Source of the DNA: Dechloromonas sp. A34
GTDB taxonomy: Bacteria; Pseudomonadota; Gammaproteobacteria; Burkholderiales; Rhodocyclaceae
Direction: 5' to 3'
Assembly: GCF_026261605.1 (NCBI RefSeq)
Contig: NZ_CP102486.1
Coordinates: forward strand, 3,224,001-3,288,000
Length of the DNA: 64,000 nt
Part shown: positions 1 through 7,878 of the stretch, one piece after another
Position numbering within the stretch: the first letter of the stretch is position 1
Layout of the letters: each line of letters opens with the position of its first letter
Notes under the pieces: generated by a model
Told to the model about the DNA's origin: nothing
The model's database searches: none
Seen by the model: the letters and a program-made list of their open reading frames with translations, nothing else
Position numbers and translations under genes: made by a program

Positions 1-321
1 TTATGGTGTAGCCGCTAACTCCCTTGCGCGGAACGCCTTGGGGCTGGTTAGTCTGGCGAACGATGGCCGGTGGATTTATCTGCCCAGCAAGCAGACCGTT
101 CACCGGTCATTTTCCTTGCCGCTAGGGTCGTTGCCATGATCAAGCGAAGATCACAAGGTGAAATGAGATCGTCCAGGGTTGTTCCCAGTTTCTCAGTGGC
201 ATCTCTCGATGTGACGACACGGCTAGTGCTGATTTTCGCCCGTCGCAGTGGCGACCACTGACCGCCCGAGGCAAACGCCATTCCCGCTAACCGTGATTCC
301 CTCCCTGCTCCAAAGGAAACG
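1..321. other. Window edge, no confidently assignable gene
   Basis: No recognisable gene. On the + strand an open frame enters from the window edge (bases 2-139, 45 codons ending TGA). Its tail reads protein-like (it contains DGRWIYLPSKQTVHRSF) and could be the 3' end of a gene that starts outside the window, but I do not recognise it. A 41-codon ATG frame (136-261) and a minus-strand 77-codon frame (48-281) overlap it. None has a convincing ribosome site plus family match, so I leave the stretch unassigned. Confidence 0.3.
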
Positions 322-333
322 CTGATTGCCGCG

Positions 334-1941
334 TTGCGCGATCCTGCGCTCTACCCGGATGCAAGCGGGCCGGTCGATCTGCTGGAAACCCATATCTCCT
401 ATGTCTTGCTGGCCGGTAGCCATGCCTACAAGATCAAGAAAGCGGTCGATCTGGGGTTTCTCGATTTCAGCACGCTGGCCCGCCGTCATGAGTTTTGCGA
501 GGAAGAACTGCGCCTCAATCGCCGACTGGCGCCGGACCTCTACCAGGCCGTGGTCGCCATTACCGGCAGCCCGGAGGCGCCCCGCCTGGGTGGCAGCGGC
601 GAGGCAATCGAGTACGCGGTGCAGATGCAGCGCTTCCCGCAGGATGCCCTGCTCGACTGGCAGTTGAGCGAAGGCCGGCTCGACGCGGCGGGCATCGACC
701 AACTGGCGGATGCGCTGGCCGATTTCCACGGGCGGATCGCCCGCGCTCCACCCGACAACCCGTTCGGCACCCAGCAGGCCATGTGGGCACCGATGGCCCA
801 GAATTTCGATCAACTCCGCGCCCTGCTTCCCGACACCGGCCATGCCAGCCGCCTCGACCAACTGGAAACGTGGAGCCAGCAGCGCTTCAGCAAGCTGAAC
901 CGACTGTTCGCCAGCCGCTCGCGCAGCGGCTGGATACGGGAATGCCATGGCGACCTGCATCTCGGCAACATCGCCCGGGTCGATCAGGAACTGCATATCT
1001 TCGACTGCATCGAGTTCTCGCCTGAGCTGCGTTGGATCGATGTCTTCAGCGAAATCGCCTTCCTGGTCATGGACCTCGAGGAGCGCGGCCGGCCGGACTA
1101 CGGGCAGCGCTTGCTCAACCGCTATCTGGAGGCCACCGGTGATTACCGTGGCCTGCCGCTGCTCGACTTCTACAAGGTCTACCGGGCCCTGGTCCGGGCC
1201 AAGATCTGCGCCATCCGCGACCAGCAGAAGGCACCAGCCGTGTCCAGCCCTCAGCTAGCCGACGGCGAGCGCTACCTGGGTTATGCCGCGCAGGCCACCC
1301 TGCCCCGCCCGTCGTGCCTGCTGCTGATGCATGGGTTGGCAGGTTCCGGCAAGACCTGGCTGGCCGGGCAATTACTGGAAGAACTCGGCGCCCTGCGCAT
1401 CCGCTCGGACCTCGAACGCAAGCGCCTGCGCGGCCTGGCTCCCGCCGCCAGCAGCCACTCGGGCGTCGGCCAGGGCATTTACGATCCGGCAACAACCACC
1501 GCCACTTACGGCCAGCTGCTCGAACTGGCCAACGAGATTCTGGCCGCTGGCTATCCGGTGGTGGTTGATGCGGCCAATCTGCAGGCTTGGCAACGCACGG
1601 CATTTCGCCAGCTGGCCGCGACCTGGCGCGTGCCATTCGTGATCGTCGACTGTGCGGCTCCGCCAACTGTCCTCCAGGCTCGGGTTGCCCAGCGTCAGGC
1701 GAGCGGCGGCGATGCCTCGGAAGCCGACCAGCTCGTCCTCGCCCACCAGATGCAGACCCGCGAAGCGCTGTCGTCCGATGAGGAAGCCTATTGCCTGCAC
1801 ATCGACACCACGGCCCCCCTGCCTGCCGATCTGTACCGCCGCCTGCGGGAAATCGCGACGGCCGGCACCCCGACTACTTGCCCCGCCCCACTGTCCAGAC
1901 GATCGGCGCATCGGCCAGATACTTGCGCAGGACCTGGGTGA
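334..1941 (+). CDS. APH-like / P-loop kinase fusion protein (COG2187+COG0645 type)
   Basis: Two-domain cytoplasmic protein of 535 aa. The N-terminal part is an aminoglycoside-phosphotransferase-like kinase fold: the Brenner motif HGDLHLGN is at residues 205-212 and the metal-binding Asp at 224 (IFDCIEF). The C-terminal half is a P-loop kinase with Walker A GLAGSGKT at 334-341. The same architecture is a widespread uncharacterised family; substrates are unknown. The start is uncertain: no ATG exists in frame between the upstream stop (259) and the body. TTG 334 is reported, but AAAGGAAA at 312-319 is better spaced for CTG 322 or ATT 325. The last ~24 codons run over the end of the convergent M16 peptidase gene (68-bp overlap) and look like read-through rather than conserved domain. 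Confidence 0.88.
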   Translation: MRDPALYPDASGPVDLLETHISYVLLAGSHAYKIKKAVDLGFLDFSTLARRHEFCEEELRLNRRLAPDLYQAVVAITGSPEAPRLGGSGEAIEYAVQMQRFPQDALLDWQLSEGRLDAAGIDQLADALADFHGRIARAPPDNPFGTQQAMWAPMAQNFDQLRALLPDTGHASRLDQLETWSQQRFSKLNRLFASRSRSGWIRECHGDLHLGNIARVDQELHIFDCIEFSPELRWIDVFSEIAFLVMDLEERGRPDYGQRLLNRYLEATGDYRGLPLLDFYKVYRALVRAKICAIRDQQKAPAVSSPQLADGERYLGYAAQATLPRPSCLLLMHGLAGSGKTWLAGQLLEELGALRIRSDLERKRLRGLAPAASSHSGVGQGIYDPATTTATYGQLLELANEILAAGYPVVVDAANLQAWQRTAFRQLAATWRVPFVIVDCAAPPTVLQARVAQRQASGGDASEADQLVLAHQMQTREALSSDEEAYCLHIDTTAPLPADLYRRLREIATAGTPTTCPAPLSRRSAHRPDTCAGPG

Positions 1942-4630
1942 CCTCCGCCGCCGTCAGGCGGGCGATCTGCTCATCGTAGCGGGCCAGCCAAGCATAGTCC
2001 TGGCCGCTGTACAGGCCTTGCGCCAGATTTCTGGCGAAGGTTTTCTCGGCACGCAGGGAGTTTTTCCGTTCCTGCGCCCAGGAACTCTTGGCACGCTCGA
2101 CTTCCTTTGCCGAGAAGCCCTCCTTGAGCGCCCGCGCCAGTTCCTCCTTGAGCCCGGCCAGCGCAGCATCCGCCTTGTCGCTGGCGGCGCTGGCCTGAAT
2201 CGTCACCCGGCTGCGCGGCTCGAAGTGGCTGCCCGCCAGATTGACGCCGGCCGCATAGGCCAGGCCGTCGCGCTCGCGCAGGCGTTGCCAGATCCGGCTG
2301 TCGGCATCGCCGCCAAGCGCCTTGACGGCAATCCGCAAGGCCGGGAAATCCGGCGAATCGTCGGTCAGGCGCAGCAGGGTCGAACCGCTGATCGTCGCAT
2401 TGGGTTTTTCCGGCATGGCGATGGTGATCGGCGCCGTATCCACTGTCAGCGGTGCGGCAAGCTCCTTGACACGGGCATAGGGAATCGTCGCCTTCGGCAG
2501 CTTGTCGACGCGCGACCACACCGCCTGCACATCCTCTGGGGCAAAAGCCCCGACCAGCGCCAGGCGGGCACTGGCGATGCCGGCGAAATCGCCGACGCAG
2601 CGCGTCGCATCGGCCAGCGTGACGGCGCGGGCCTCGGCCAGTTGCTGCTCCAGCGAGCGCGGCTGCAGCGGGTGGCCGGCCGGGTAATTGTCGAAACGCA
2701 GATCGGCGGCATTGCCTGCCACCTGCCCTGGATCCTTGAGCGCCGCTTCGAGTCCGGCGACGGACGACGCCTTGATCCGCGCGAACTCGTCGGCCGGCAG
2801 CGCGGGCGCGGCCCAGGCGGCGAGCAGCAGGTCGAGCGCCGCATCGATATTCTTGCGCGGCGCCTCGAGGCTGATGCCCCCCAGGCCCAGCGACCACTGC
2901 GCCTGGAGCGCCTCCAGACGGGCACTCAACTGGTCGCGACTCAGCCCGCCGCCGCCATAGGCCAACAGGTGGCTGGCCATGGCGCAGGCCATCGAACGGC
3001 CGGCCAGGGCGGACTCGTTGCCATAATCGTTGGCCACCACCAGCCAGGCCAGTTCGCCCTGGGGCCGCCGCGAAATCAGGGCAGCCCGTGCCCGCTCGCC
3101 GTCCAGCGTCAGCTTGATGGTGGCTTTCGCCAGTTCGCCGGCCGAGCCGGGAATGGGGTCAGCCGCCTTGGCGACTGCGGGCCAGTCCTTGCCGGACACC
3201 AGCTCACGGGCCCCGGCAAATTTCGGCAACTCCGGCGCGGCCACACCGTCGGCGTGACGGAGCAGCACGTCACTGCGATTGACCGCGACCGCCCATTTCT
3301 TCAAAGCGGCATTGGTTTCCTCCAGGGTCAGGCTCCTGACCGCGTCGCGCTGCCAGAAAAGAAGACGCCAATCGCCGGCGACTTCGCCTTGCGAGAGTAC
3401 GGTGGCCAGCATTTCGTGGGAGCTTTCCAGGCGTTCGTAGGCATTCAGTTCATTGAGGCGAGCCCGTTCCAGCTGTTCCTGCGTGATGCCCCGGACAGCG
3501 GCGACTTCGATATGCTCGCGCAGGGCTCGCGACAGGACTTCCGCATCAGCCTCCTTGCCCGCCGTGGCAAAGGCGATTAACAGGCTGTAGTCGGCTTGAA
3601 CCCGGGTACCGCACGAGACGGAAACGGCAATCTTGCGCTCGAGGACCAGATCCTTGCGCAGGCTGCCCCAGTCGCTGGCACAAATGGCGCTACTCGCCAG
3701 ATCGAAGGCCTGGGTCTCACGGTTGGTCAGCCCGGGCAGTTTCCAGGCACTGGCGGCTATGGTCTTACCAGCCGGCAGCACCAGTTCACTGCGATTGGTC
3801 ATCGCCCGGGTTTCTTCCCGCGTCCAGTTGCCGACCTTGGGCGTCGGCGGGTTGCGCGCCTCGCCAAATAGCTGGCTGGCCAACGCCAGCACGCGCTGCG
3901 GCGCGAAATTGCCGCTGACGATCAGGGCGGCATTGTCCGGTCGATAGTGTTTCTTGTGGAAGGCTTGCAAGGCACTGAACGGCGCATCCTCGATGTCGCT
4001 ACGGGCGCCGATGGTGGGCCGTGAATAGCCATGCCAGAAAAAGCTCTGCCGTTGCAGGGCGCGCATCACCAAGCTGCCGGCATCGCTGTCGCCGCGTTCC
4101 AGCTCGTTGCGCACGACGGTCATCTCGCTGGCCAGATGCTCCTTGGTGAAACTGGCCCGAATGAAACGATCGGCCTCGATGCGGAGGACTTCGTCGATCT
4201 TCTCGGGTTCGGCGGCAACGGTTTCATAGTAATTGGTGCGATCGGTGCTGGTCGTGCCGTTCCAGGTGGCACCGAGCGCCGTCAGATCGCTTTTCAGATC
4301 GGCGCGCTTGCCGGCGCTCTTGAACAGCATGTGCTCCAACAAGTGCGCCATGCCGGCCTCGCCGTAGCCCTCCTGCTTGCTGCCGGTCTTGACCAGCAGC
4401 TCGATGCGGGCATTGGCGGCCGAAGGAAACGGCGCCAGGATGATCTTGAAGCCGTTCGGCAGGATATAGGAGGAAAAACCCGCCGCCTGGGCATCGAGCC
4501 GTGGCGTACTGGCCTGAGCGACGCCCGGCTTGGCAGCCGCCGCAGCGGGAAGCACGGGCAATAGCAGCGCGCAGATCAGAATGACGGAACTGCGGAGTGT
4601 CGGAATCGAAACAAGGAAGTTTGATTGCAA
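1874..4630 (-). CDS. M16 family zinc metallopeptidase, two-domain (PqqL/pitrilysin-like)
   Basis: Secreted or periplasmic insulinase-family protease of about 918 aa. A hydrophobic signal segment (about residues 14-33, LLLPVLPAAAAA) precedes the first M16 domain. That domain carries the inverted zinc motif HLLEH at residues 96-100, with the downstream metal-ligand Glu in the ASEMTVVRNE region. The C-terminal half is the second, non-catalytic M16 repeat, giving the normal ~900-950 aa length. A longer frame reaches 4693 but overlaps the small upstream gene. TTG 4630 lies one base after that gene's TAA and gives a sensible signal peptide; TTG 4614 is an alternative, and neither has a clear Shine-Dalgarno site. 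Probably co-transcribed with the small upstream gene. The substrate cannot be read from sequence. Confidence 0.9.
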   Translation of the reverse strand: MQSNFLVSIPTLRSSVILICALLLPVLPAAAAAKPGVAQASTPRLDAQAAGFSSYILPNGFKIILAPFPSAANARIELLVKTGSKQEGYGEAGMAHLLEHMLFKSAGKRADLKSDLTALGATWNGTTSTDRTNYYETVAAEPEKIDEVLRIEADRFIRASFTKEHLASEMTVVRNELERGDSDAGSLVMRALQRQSFFWHGYSRPTIGARSDIEDAPFSALQAFHKKHYRPDNAALIVSGNFAPQRVLALASQLFGEARNPPTPKVGNWTREETRAMTNRSELVLPAGKTIAASAWKLPGLTNRETQAFDLASSAICASDWGSLRKDLVLERKIAVSVSCGTRVQADYSLLIAFATAGKEADAEVLSRALREHIEVAAVRGITQEQLERARLNELNAYERLESSHEMLATVLSQGEVAGDWRLLFWQRDAVRSLTLEETNAALKKWAVAVNRSDVLLRHADGVAAPELPKFAGARELVSGKDWPAVAKAADPIPGSAGELAKATIKLTLDGERARAALISRRPQGELAWLVVANDYGNESALAGRSMACAMASHLLAYGGGGLSRDQLSARLEALQAQWSLGLGGISLEAPRKNIDAALDLLLAAWAAPALPADEFARIKASSVAGLEAALKDPGQVAGNAADLRFDNYPAGHPLQPRSLEQQLAEARAVTLADATRCVGDFAGIASARLALVGAFAPEDVQAVWSRVDKLPKATIPYARVKELAAPLTVDTAPITIAMPEKPNATISGSTLLRLTDDSPDFPALRIAVKALGGDADSRIWQRLRERDGLAYAAGVNLAGSHFEPRSRVTIQASAASDKADAALAGLKEELARALKEGFSAKEVERAKSSWAQERKNSLRAEKTFARNLAQGLYSGQDYAWLARYDEQIARLTAAEVTQVLRKYLADAPIVWTVGRGK

Positions 4631-4631
4631 T

Positions 4632-4877
4632 TTATCTGGCCTGTGGAAAATGGGAGCGTGCGATTTCGTGAACGCATGATCGCACCAGAGCATCCGATTC
4701 GTCGAAAAGCTTGATCAAGCAGGTCACAAAAATTGCCAGGCCGGACTGCTGTTCTATGCTGGAGCGGACAACAGTCCCGGGGGCACGGCATGTCTGGCGG
4801 CCGTCATGCAGATCGAAATACAGCCTCAATTCAACGAGAGCATCCGCCGGGAATAGCTTGGAAAACTCAGTCCCCAA
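4632..4877 (-). CDS. Small PilZ-like half-domain protein
   Basis: An 81-aa protein starting at TTG 4877 behind GGGGGAG (spacing about 3-4). The stretch ELRLYFDLHDGRQ...RAPGTVVRSS...GLAIFV reads like the second half of a PilZ beta-barrel, followed by a helix (ESDALVRSCVHEI). The N-terminal half, which should carry the c-di-GMP motifs RxxxR and D/NxSxxG, is missing, so it probably cannot bind c-di-GMP canonically. It sits between tRNA-Arg and the M16 peptidase gene on the same strand, and its TAA is one base before the peptidase's candidate TTG. It may be a decayed PilZ gene or a genuine degenerate PilZ protein. The family assignment is inference from pattern only. Confidence 0.5.
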   Translation of the reverse strand: MGTEFSKLFPADALVELRLYFDLHDGRQTCRAPGTVVRSSIEQQSGLAIFVTCLIKLFDESDALVRSCVHEIARSHFPQAR

Positions 4878-4935
4878 TTTCTCCCCCAGAAAGCAAAAAA
4901 GCCAATCCGAAGATTGACCTTTTAACTGTTCTTAC

Positions 4936-5012
4936 TGGTGCGCCCGGAGCGATTCGAACGCCCGACCCCTTGGTTCGTAGCCAAGTACTCTATCCAGCTG
5001 AGCTACGGGCGC
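4936..5012 (-). tRNA. tRNA-Arg (anticodon ACG)
   Basis: Read on the minus strand, it begins GCGCCCGTAGCTCAGCTGGA and ends with a complementary acceptor stem GGGCGC, discriminator A and an encoded CCA (4938-4936). The anticodon stem CTTGG/CCAAG encloses the loop CTACGAA, giving anticodon ACG. GTTCGAATC forms the T loop. All cloverleaf elements are intact. Confidence 0.97.
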
Positions 5013-5078
5013 ACTGTCAGAGCCGCGCATTATACGGATGCGAAGGTAGAATGCAAGGCCTAACTTGGAAAATCTTCA

Positions 5079-5345
5079 ATGAGCAGTTTCTCCGTTCGTA
5101 TGCCCAAGTACCCAGAGTGCTGGGAAAGTTGTGGTTCGTGTGCCAGCGGTAACGTTTTCATCCTCGAATTGCTGGTCAAGGTCGGCGACACGATTGAGCG
5201 CGACGACAACATCCTGACCCTGGAAACCGGCAAGGTGGCGCTGGACATTCCCAGCCCACGCGCTGGCCGGATTGTGGAAATCCATGTCACAGAGGGCGAT
5301 ACAGTCGATGAGGGGGCGCTATTGGTAACGCTGGAAGAAGCTTGA
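5079..5345 (+). CDS. Stand-alone lipoyl/biotinyl-domain carrier protein with Cys-rich N-terminus
   Basis: An 88-aa single-domain protein. From residue 27 on it is a lipoyl/biotinyl fold: VKVGDTIERDDNILTLET, with the swinging-arm lysine in LETGKVALDIPSP (around K52), then the return hammerhead (GRIVEIHVTEGDTVDEGALL). It is not attached to an E2 catalytic domain. The segment just before the domain is unusual: PECWESCGSCASG contains Cys as C-x3-C-x2-C in place of the usual hydrophobic first strand. No lipoate ligase or dehydrogenase genes are nearby. The role is unknown; a lipoylated shuttle or a non-modified carrier are both possible. ATG 5079 is the first start, but ATG 5100 (MPKYPE) is also plausible, with no strong Shine-Dalgarno for either. 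Confidence 0.8.
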   Translation: MSSFSVRMPKYPECWESCGSCASGNVFILELLVKVGDTIERDDNILTLETGKVALDIPSPRAGRIVEIHVTEGDTVDEGALLVTLEEA

Positions 5346-5384
5346 CCAGCGCCATCCAGATCGGCGCATGAGCACCCCCTGACA

Positions 5385-5726
5385 TTACTTTGGGAGCTCG
5401 ATCTCCATCGCATTGCGCACTTCCTTGACGCCACGCACGCTGCTGGCGAGATCAAGTGCCCGCCGCAATGAATGTTCGTCCGGGACCTTGCCCCCCAGCG
5501 TAATGACCCCGCTTCGAGTCTGCACGCGGAATTGCGAGCCGATTAAGCCGACGTCGGTGCGCAGCAGGGTTTCGACTTTGTCGTGCAGTGTCGCATCGGC
5601 AACTTCGACACTCGCCCCGGGAACTGCCAGAACCGGCGGATTGTCCGTGGCAAATGCGGTCAATCCGAGACTGCCCAGGATGGTGGCCAGCACGAGACCT
5701 GCCGTGGCCAGAGTGCGTTTGATCAT
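5385..5726 (-). CDS. Periplasmic BON-domain protein
   Basis: A 113-aa secreted protein. ATG 5726 is preceded by AAGGAG at 6-7 nt spacing; an in-frame upstream start at 5741 lacks this. Residues 1-29 form a signal peptide (MIKRTLATAGLVLATILG then ...AFA). The rest is one BON domain with the typical pattern DKVETLLRTDVGL...RVQTRSGVITLGGKV...SVRGVKEVRNAM. BON proteins bind the outer membrane/periplasmic surface and are often stress induced. It is monocistronic here. Confidence 0.88.
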   Translation of the reverse strand: MIKRTLATAGLVLATILGSLGLTAFATDNPPVLAVPGASVEVADATLHDKVETLLRTDVGLIGSQFRVQTRSGVITLGGKVPDEHSLRRALDLASSVRGVKEVRNAMEIELPK

Positions 5727-5912
5727 CGATAACTCCTTCAAGTATTAAACCTGAAAGCGTTAACGCAAGCTTAGTGCCAATCAAATTTTATCAATATAAT
5801 TCAAATACTTGAATAATACTCACGGCACATTTCACGGTGAGTTTCGTCGTCCGCCAGCGACATTTATTTCGCCTTTCCGGCCCCAGGCACACGGGGGCGG
5901 GCCTGGGCAGGG

Positions 5913-7322
5913 TTAGCGTTCGGCGACGGAATCGCCTTCGCTGCGAAACATCGCCGGCGTCAAATCGTGTTTCTGTAGCAGCCGATAAAACTCAGTGCGG
6001 TTGCGATCGGCGATGCGGGCGGCATCGGCCACGTTGCCATCGGTCAGCTTGAGCAACTGGACCAGATAGTTTCGTTCGAAACGCTGCTTGGCATCGGCAT
6101 AGCTCAGCGCTTCCATGGCGGGAACGCGCAGCGCGCGCTGGGCCAGCGAAAGCGGAATGAGCGGGGTCGAGGTCAGGGCGCAGCTTTGTTCGACGACGTT
6201 ATAGAGTTGCCGGACATTGCCCGGCCAGGCTGCTGTCGCCAGGGCTTCCAGCGCATCCGGAGCGAAACCGGTGATCGGCTTGCCGTACTTGGCGGCGATC
6301 TGCTGGACGAAATAGGCGGCGAGCAGCGGAATGTCTTCGCGTCGTTCTTCCAGGCGCGGCAGGGTCAGCGAAACGACGTCCAGGCGATAATACAGGTCTT
6401 CGCGGAATTGCCCTTGGGCCATGGCTGCGTCAAGGTCGCGGTGGGTGGCGGAGAGCAGGCGAACGTCGACCGGCTCGGAACGGGTCGCTCCGACCGGGCG
6501 CACCACGCGTTCCTGCAGCACGCGCAGCAGCTTGACCTGCAAGGAGAGCGGCATGTCGCCGATTTCGTCGAGAAAGAGCGTTCCGCCATTGGCCGCCTGA
6601 ACCAGCCCGACGCGGGTGCTCCCAGCACCGGTGAAGGCGCCCTTGACGTGACCGAACAGTTCCGATTCCAGCAAAGGTTCGGGAATCGCGCCGCAGTTGA
6701 TCGCGATGAATGGCCCCTTGGCGCGCGGACTAGCGCGATGAATGGCTCGGGCCAAGACCTCCTTGCCGGTACCGCTTTCGCCGCGAATCAGCACGCTGGC
6801 GTCGGAGGCGGCGACCATGCGCGCTTCCGACATCAGTTCCGCCATCTGGCTGCTGCGGAAGACGATGCCGTCCCGCCATTCTTCCGAGGCGCCTCCGGCC
6901 AGCGCCAGCGCCGACGGATCCTCGGGCAGGATTGGCGCCGAGAGCTGCATCGCCTGGTCGATTTTGGCGAGCAATATCTGACTGTCGAAGGGTTTCGTCA
7001 GATAACCGAAAACTCCGCGCGAGGTCGCTTCGACGGCATCGGGAATCGTCCCGTGCGCGGTCAGCAGGATCACCGGCAGGCTGGGCCGGGTGCTGCGGAT
7101 TTCCTCAAAGAGCGCCAGGCCGTCGCGGGCCGGTAGGCGAACATCGCTGACCACGACCCGCGGCGGATCGACGGCGATCCGGGCCAGCGCCTCTTCGGCC
7201 GAACCGACCGCGGTAACCTTGAATCCCCTCGCCCTCAGGCGAATGGACAGCAGCCGCAGAATATCCTCGTCATCATCGACCACCAGAATGTGGGCGCCGT
7301 TGCCCATGGCCGGGGTATTCAT
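5913..7322 (-). CDS. Sigma-54-dependent response regulator, QseF/GlrR-like
   Basis: A 469-aa NtrC-type activator. The receiver domain (about 10-125) has acidic pocket D16-D18 and phospho-acceptor D60 (VVVSDVRLP). The central AAA+ domain (about 165-390) has Walker A GESGTGKE and the sigma-54 contact loop GAFTGA (in [13 protein letters not shown]). The C-terminal Fis-type helix-turn-helix (about 420-460) includes [23 protein letters not shown] overlaps the preceding lipoprotein stop (ATGA), with GGAG 6 nt upstream. It is the last gene of a kinase-lipoprotein-regulator operon in the same order as enterobacterial glrK-qseG-glrR. It activates RpoN promoters in response to the linked kinase; its targets here are unknown. 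Confidence 0.93.
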   Translation of the reverse strand: MNTPAMGNGAHILVVDDDEDILRLLSIRLRARGFKVTAVGSAEEALARIAVDPPRVVVSDVRLPARDGLALFEEIRSTRPSLPVILLTAHGTIPDAVEATSRGVFGYLTKPFDSQILLAKIDQAMQLSAPILPEDPSALALAGGASEEWRDGIVFRSSQMAELMSEARMVAASDASVLIRGESGTGKEVLARAIHRASPRAKGPFIAINCGAIPEPLLESELFGHVKGAFTGAGSTRVGLVQAANGGTLFLDEIGDMPLSLQVKLLRVLQERVVRPVGATRSEPVDVRLLSATHRDLDAAMAQGQFREDLYYRLDVVSLTLPRLEERREDIPLLAAYFVQQIAAKYGKPITGFAPDALEALATAAWPGNVRQLYNVVEQSCALTSTPLIPLSLAQRALRVPAMEALSYADAKQRFERNYLVQLLKLTDGNVADAARIADRNRTEFYRLLQKHDLTPAMFRSEGDSVAER

Positions 7323-7878
7323 TTCAGGCTCCGGGCGCCAACCGGGCGCTGCGCCGGCCGGGTCGGCAAGGTGCGTTCGATGTCGGCCAGACCATCGAGC
7401 TTTTCCTGCAATTCAAGCGTTTTGCGCTGACTATCTTTCAATTGTTGCCCCTGACGATCAAGTTGCCCCTCAGCCTTCTGGCGCTCGGCATAGTTGTCAG
7501 CCAGCAGTCGGGCCAGCGGCTGCAGGCTGACCGCTGCCGGATCGTTCGACTTGAGCACCAGTTCGAGCTGCTGGGTCGCCTTGCCCAGATCCTGCGGTCC
7601 ACGCGGGTGCCCGAACAGCATGGCGGTGCGCAGATGGGTGTTCGGGTTCTGCGGCAAGGCCGCAAGCACCAGGCGTTCCCGGCTCAACTCGGCCGGCGAG
7701 AGACGGGAAAGCAACTGGTAATAGGCCAGTGGCGGCAAGGGCCCGGGCTCGTCGTAGCTCGGTTTGCTTTTAACCGGGGAGTGGTGCCACAACCCACCAG
7801 CCCAATTGCGACAACCATTAATAGAAATTTCAGCAAGTCACGCAAATTCAAGCGCCCTCCCCAATCCTTAGTATTCAT
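7319..7878 (-). pseudogene. QseG-like outer-membrane lipoprotein, frameshifted
   Basis: The intact N-terminus begins at ATG 7878, overlapping the sensor-kinase stop by 11 nt. It encodes a lipoprotein signal (LLKFLLMVVAIGLVGCG, lipobox LVGC). After GCGTTPR the frame is lost and the rest (KSKPSYDEPGPLPPLAYYQL onward) is in the -1 frame from about 7770-7790. Total length is 560 nt, so one added base restores a 186-aa protein ending in a coiled-coil-like stretch (ERQKAEGQLDRQGQQLKDSQ). The middle region has the repeat-like helices of QseG/YfhG. QseG lipoproteins interact with the QseE kinase periplasmic domain. It could be a true mutation or a sequence error; a TTG start at 7792 would give only a cytoplasmic fragment. 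Confidence 0.8.

Noticed and set aside
1652..3580. Long plus-strand open frame (642 codons) antisense to the M16 peptidase
   Set aside because: It is the mirror of a high-GC gene's codon bias; the minus frame has signal peptide and zinc motif, the plus frame has low-complexity Arg/Gln/Ala-rich sequence and no family.
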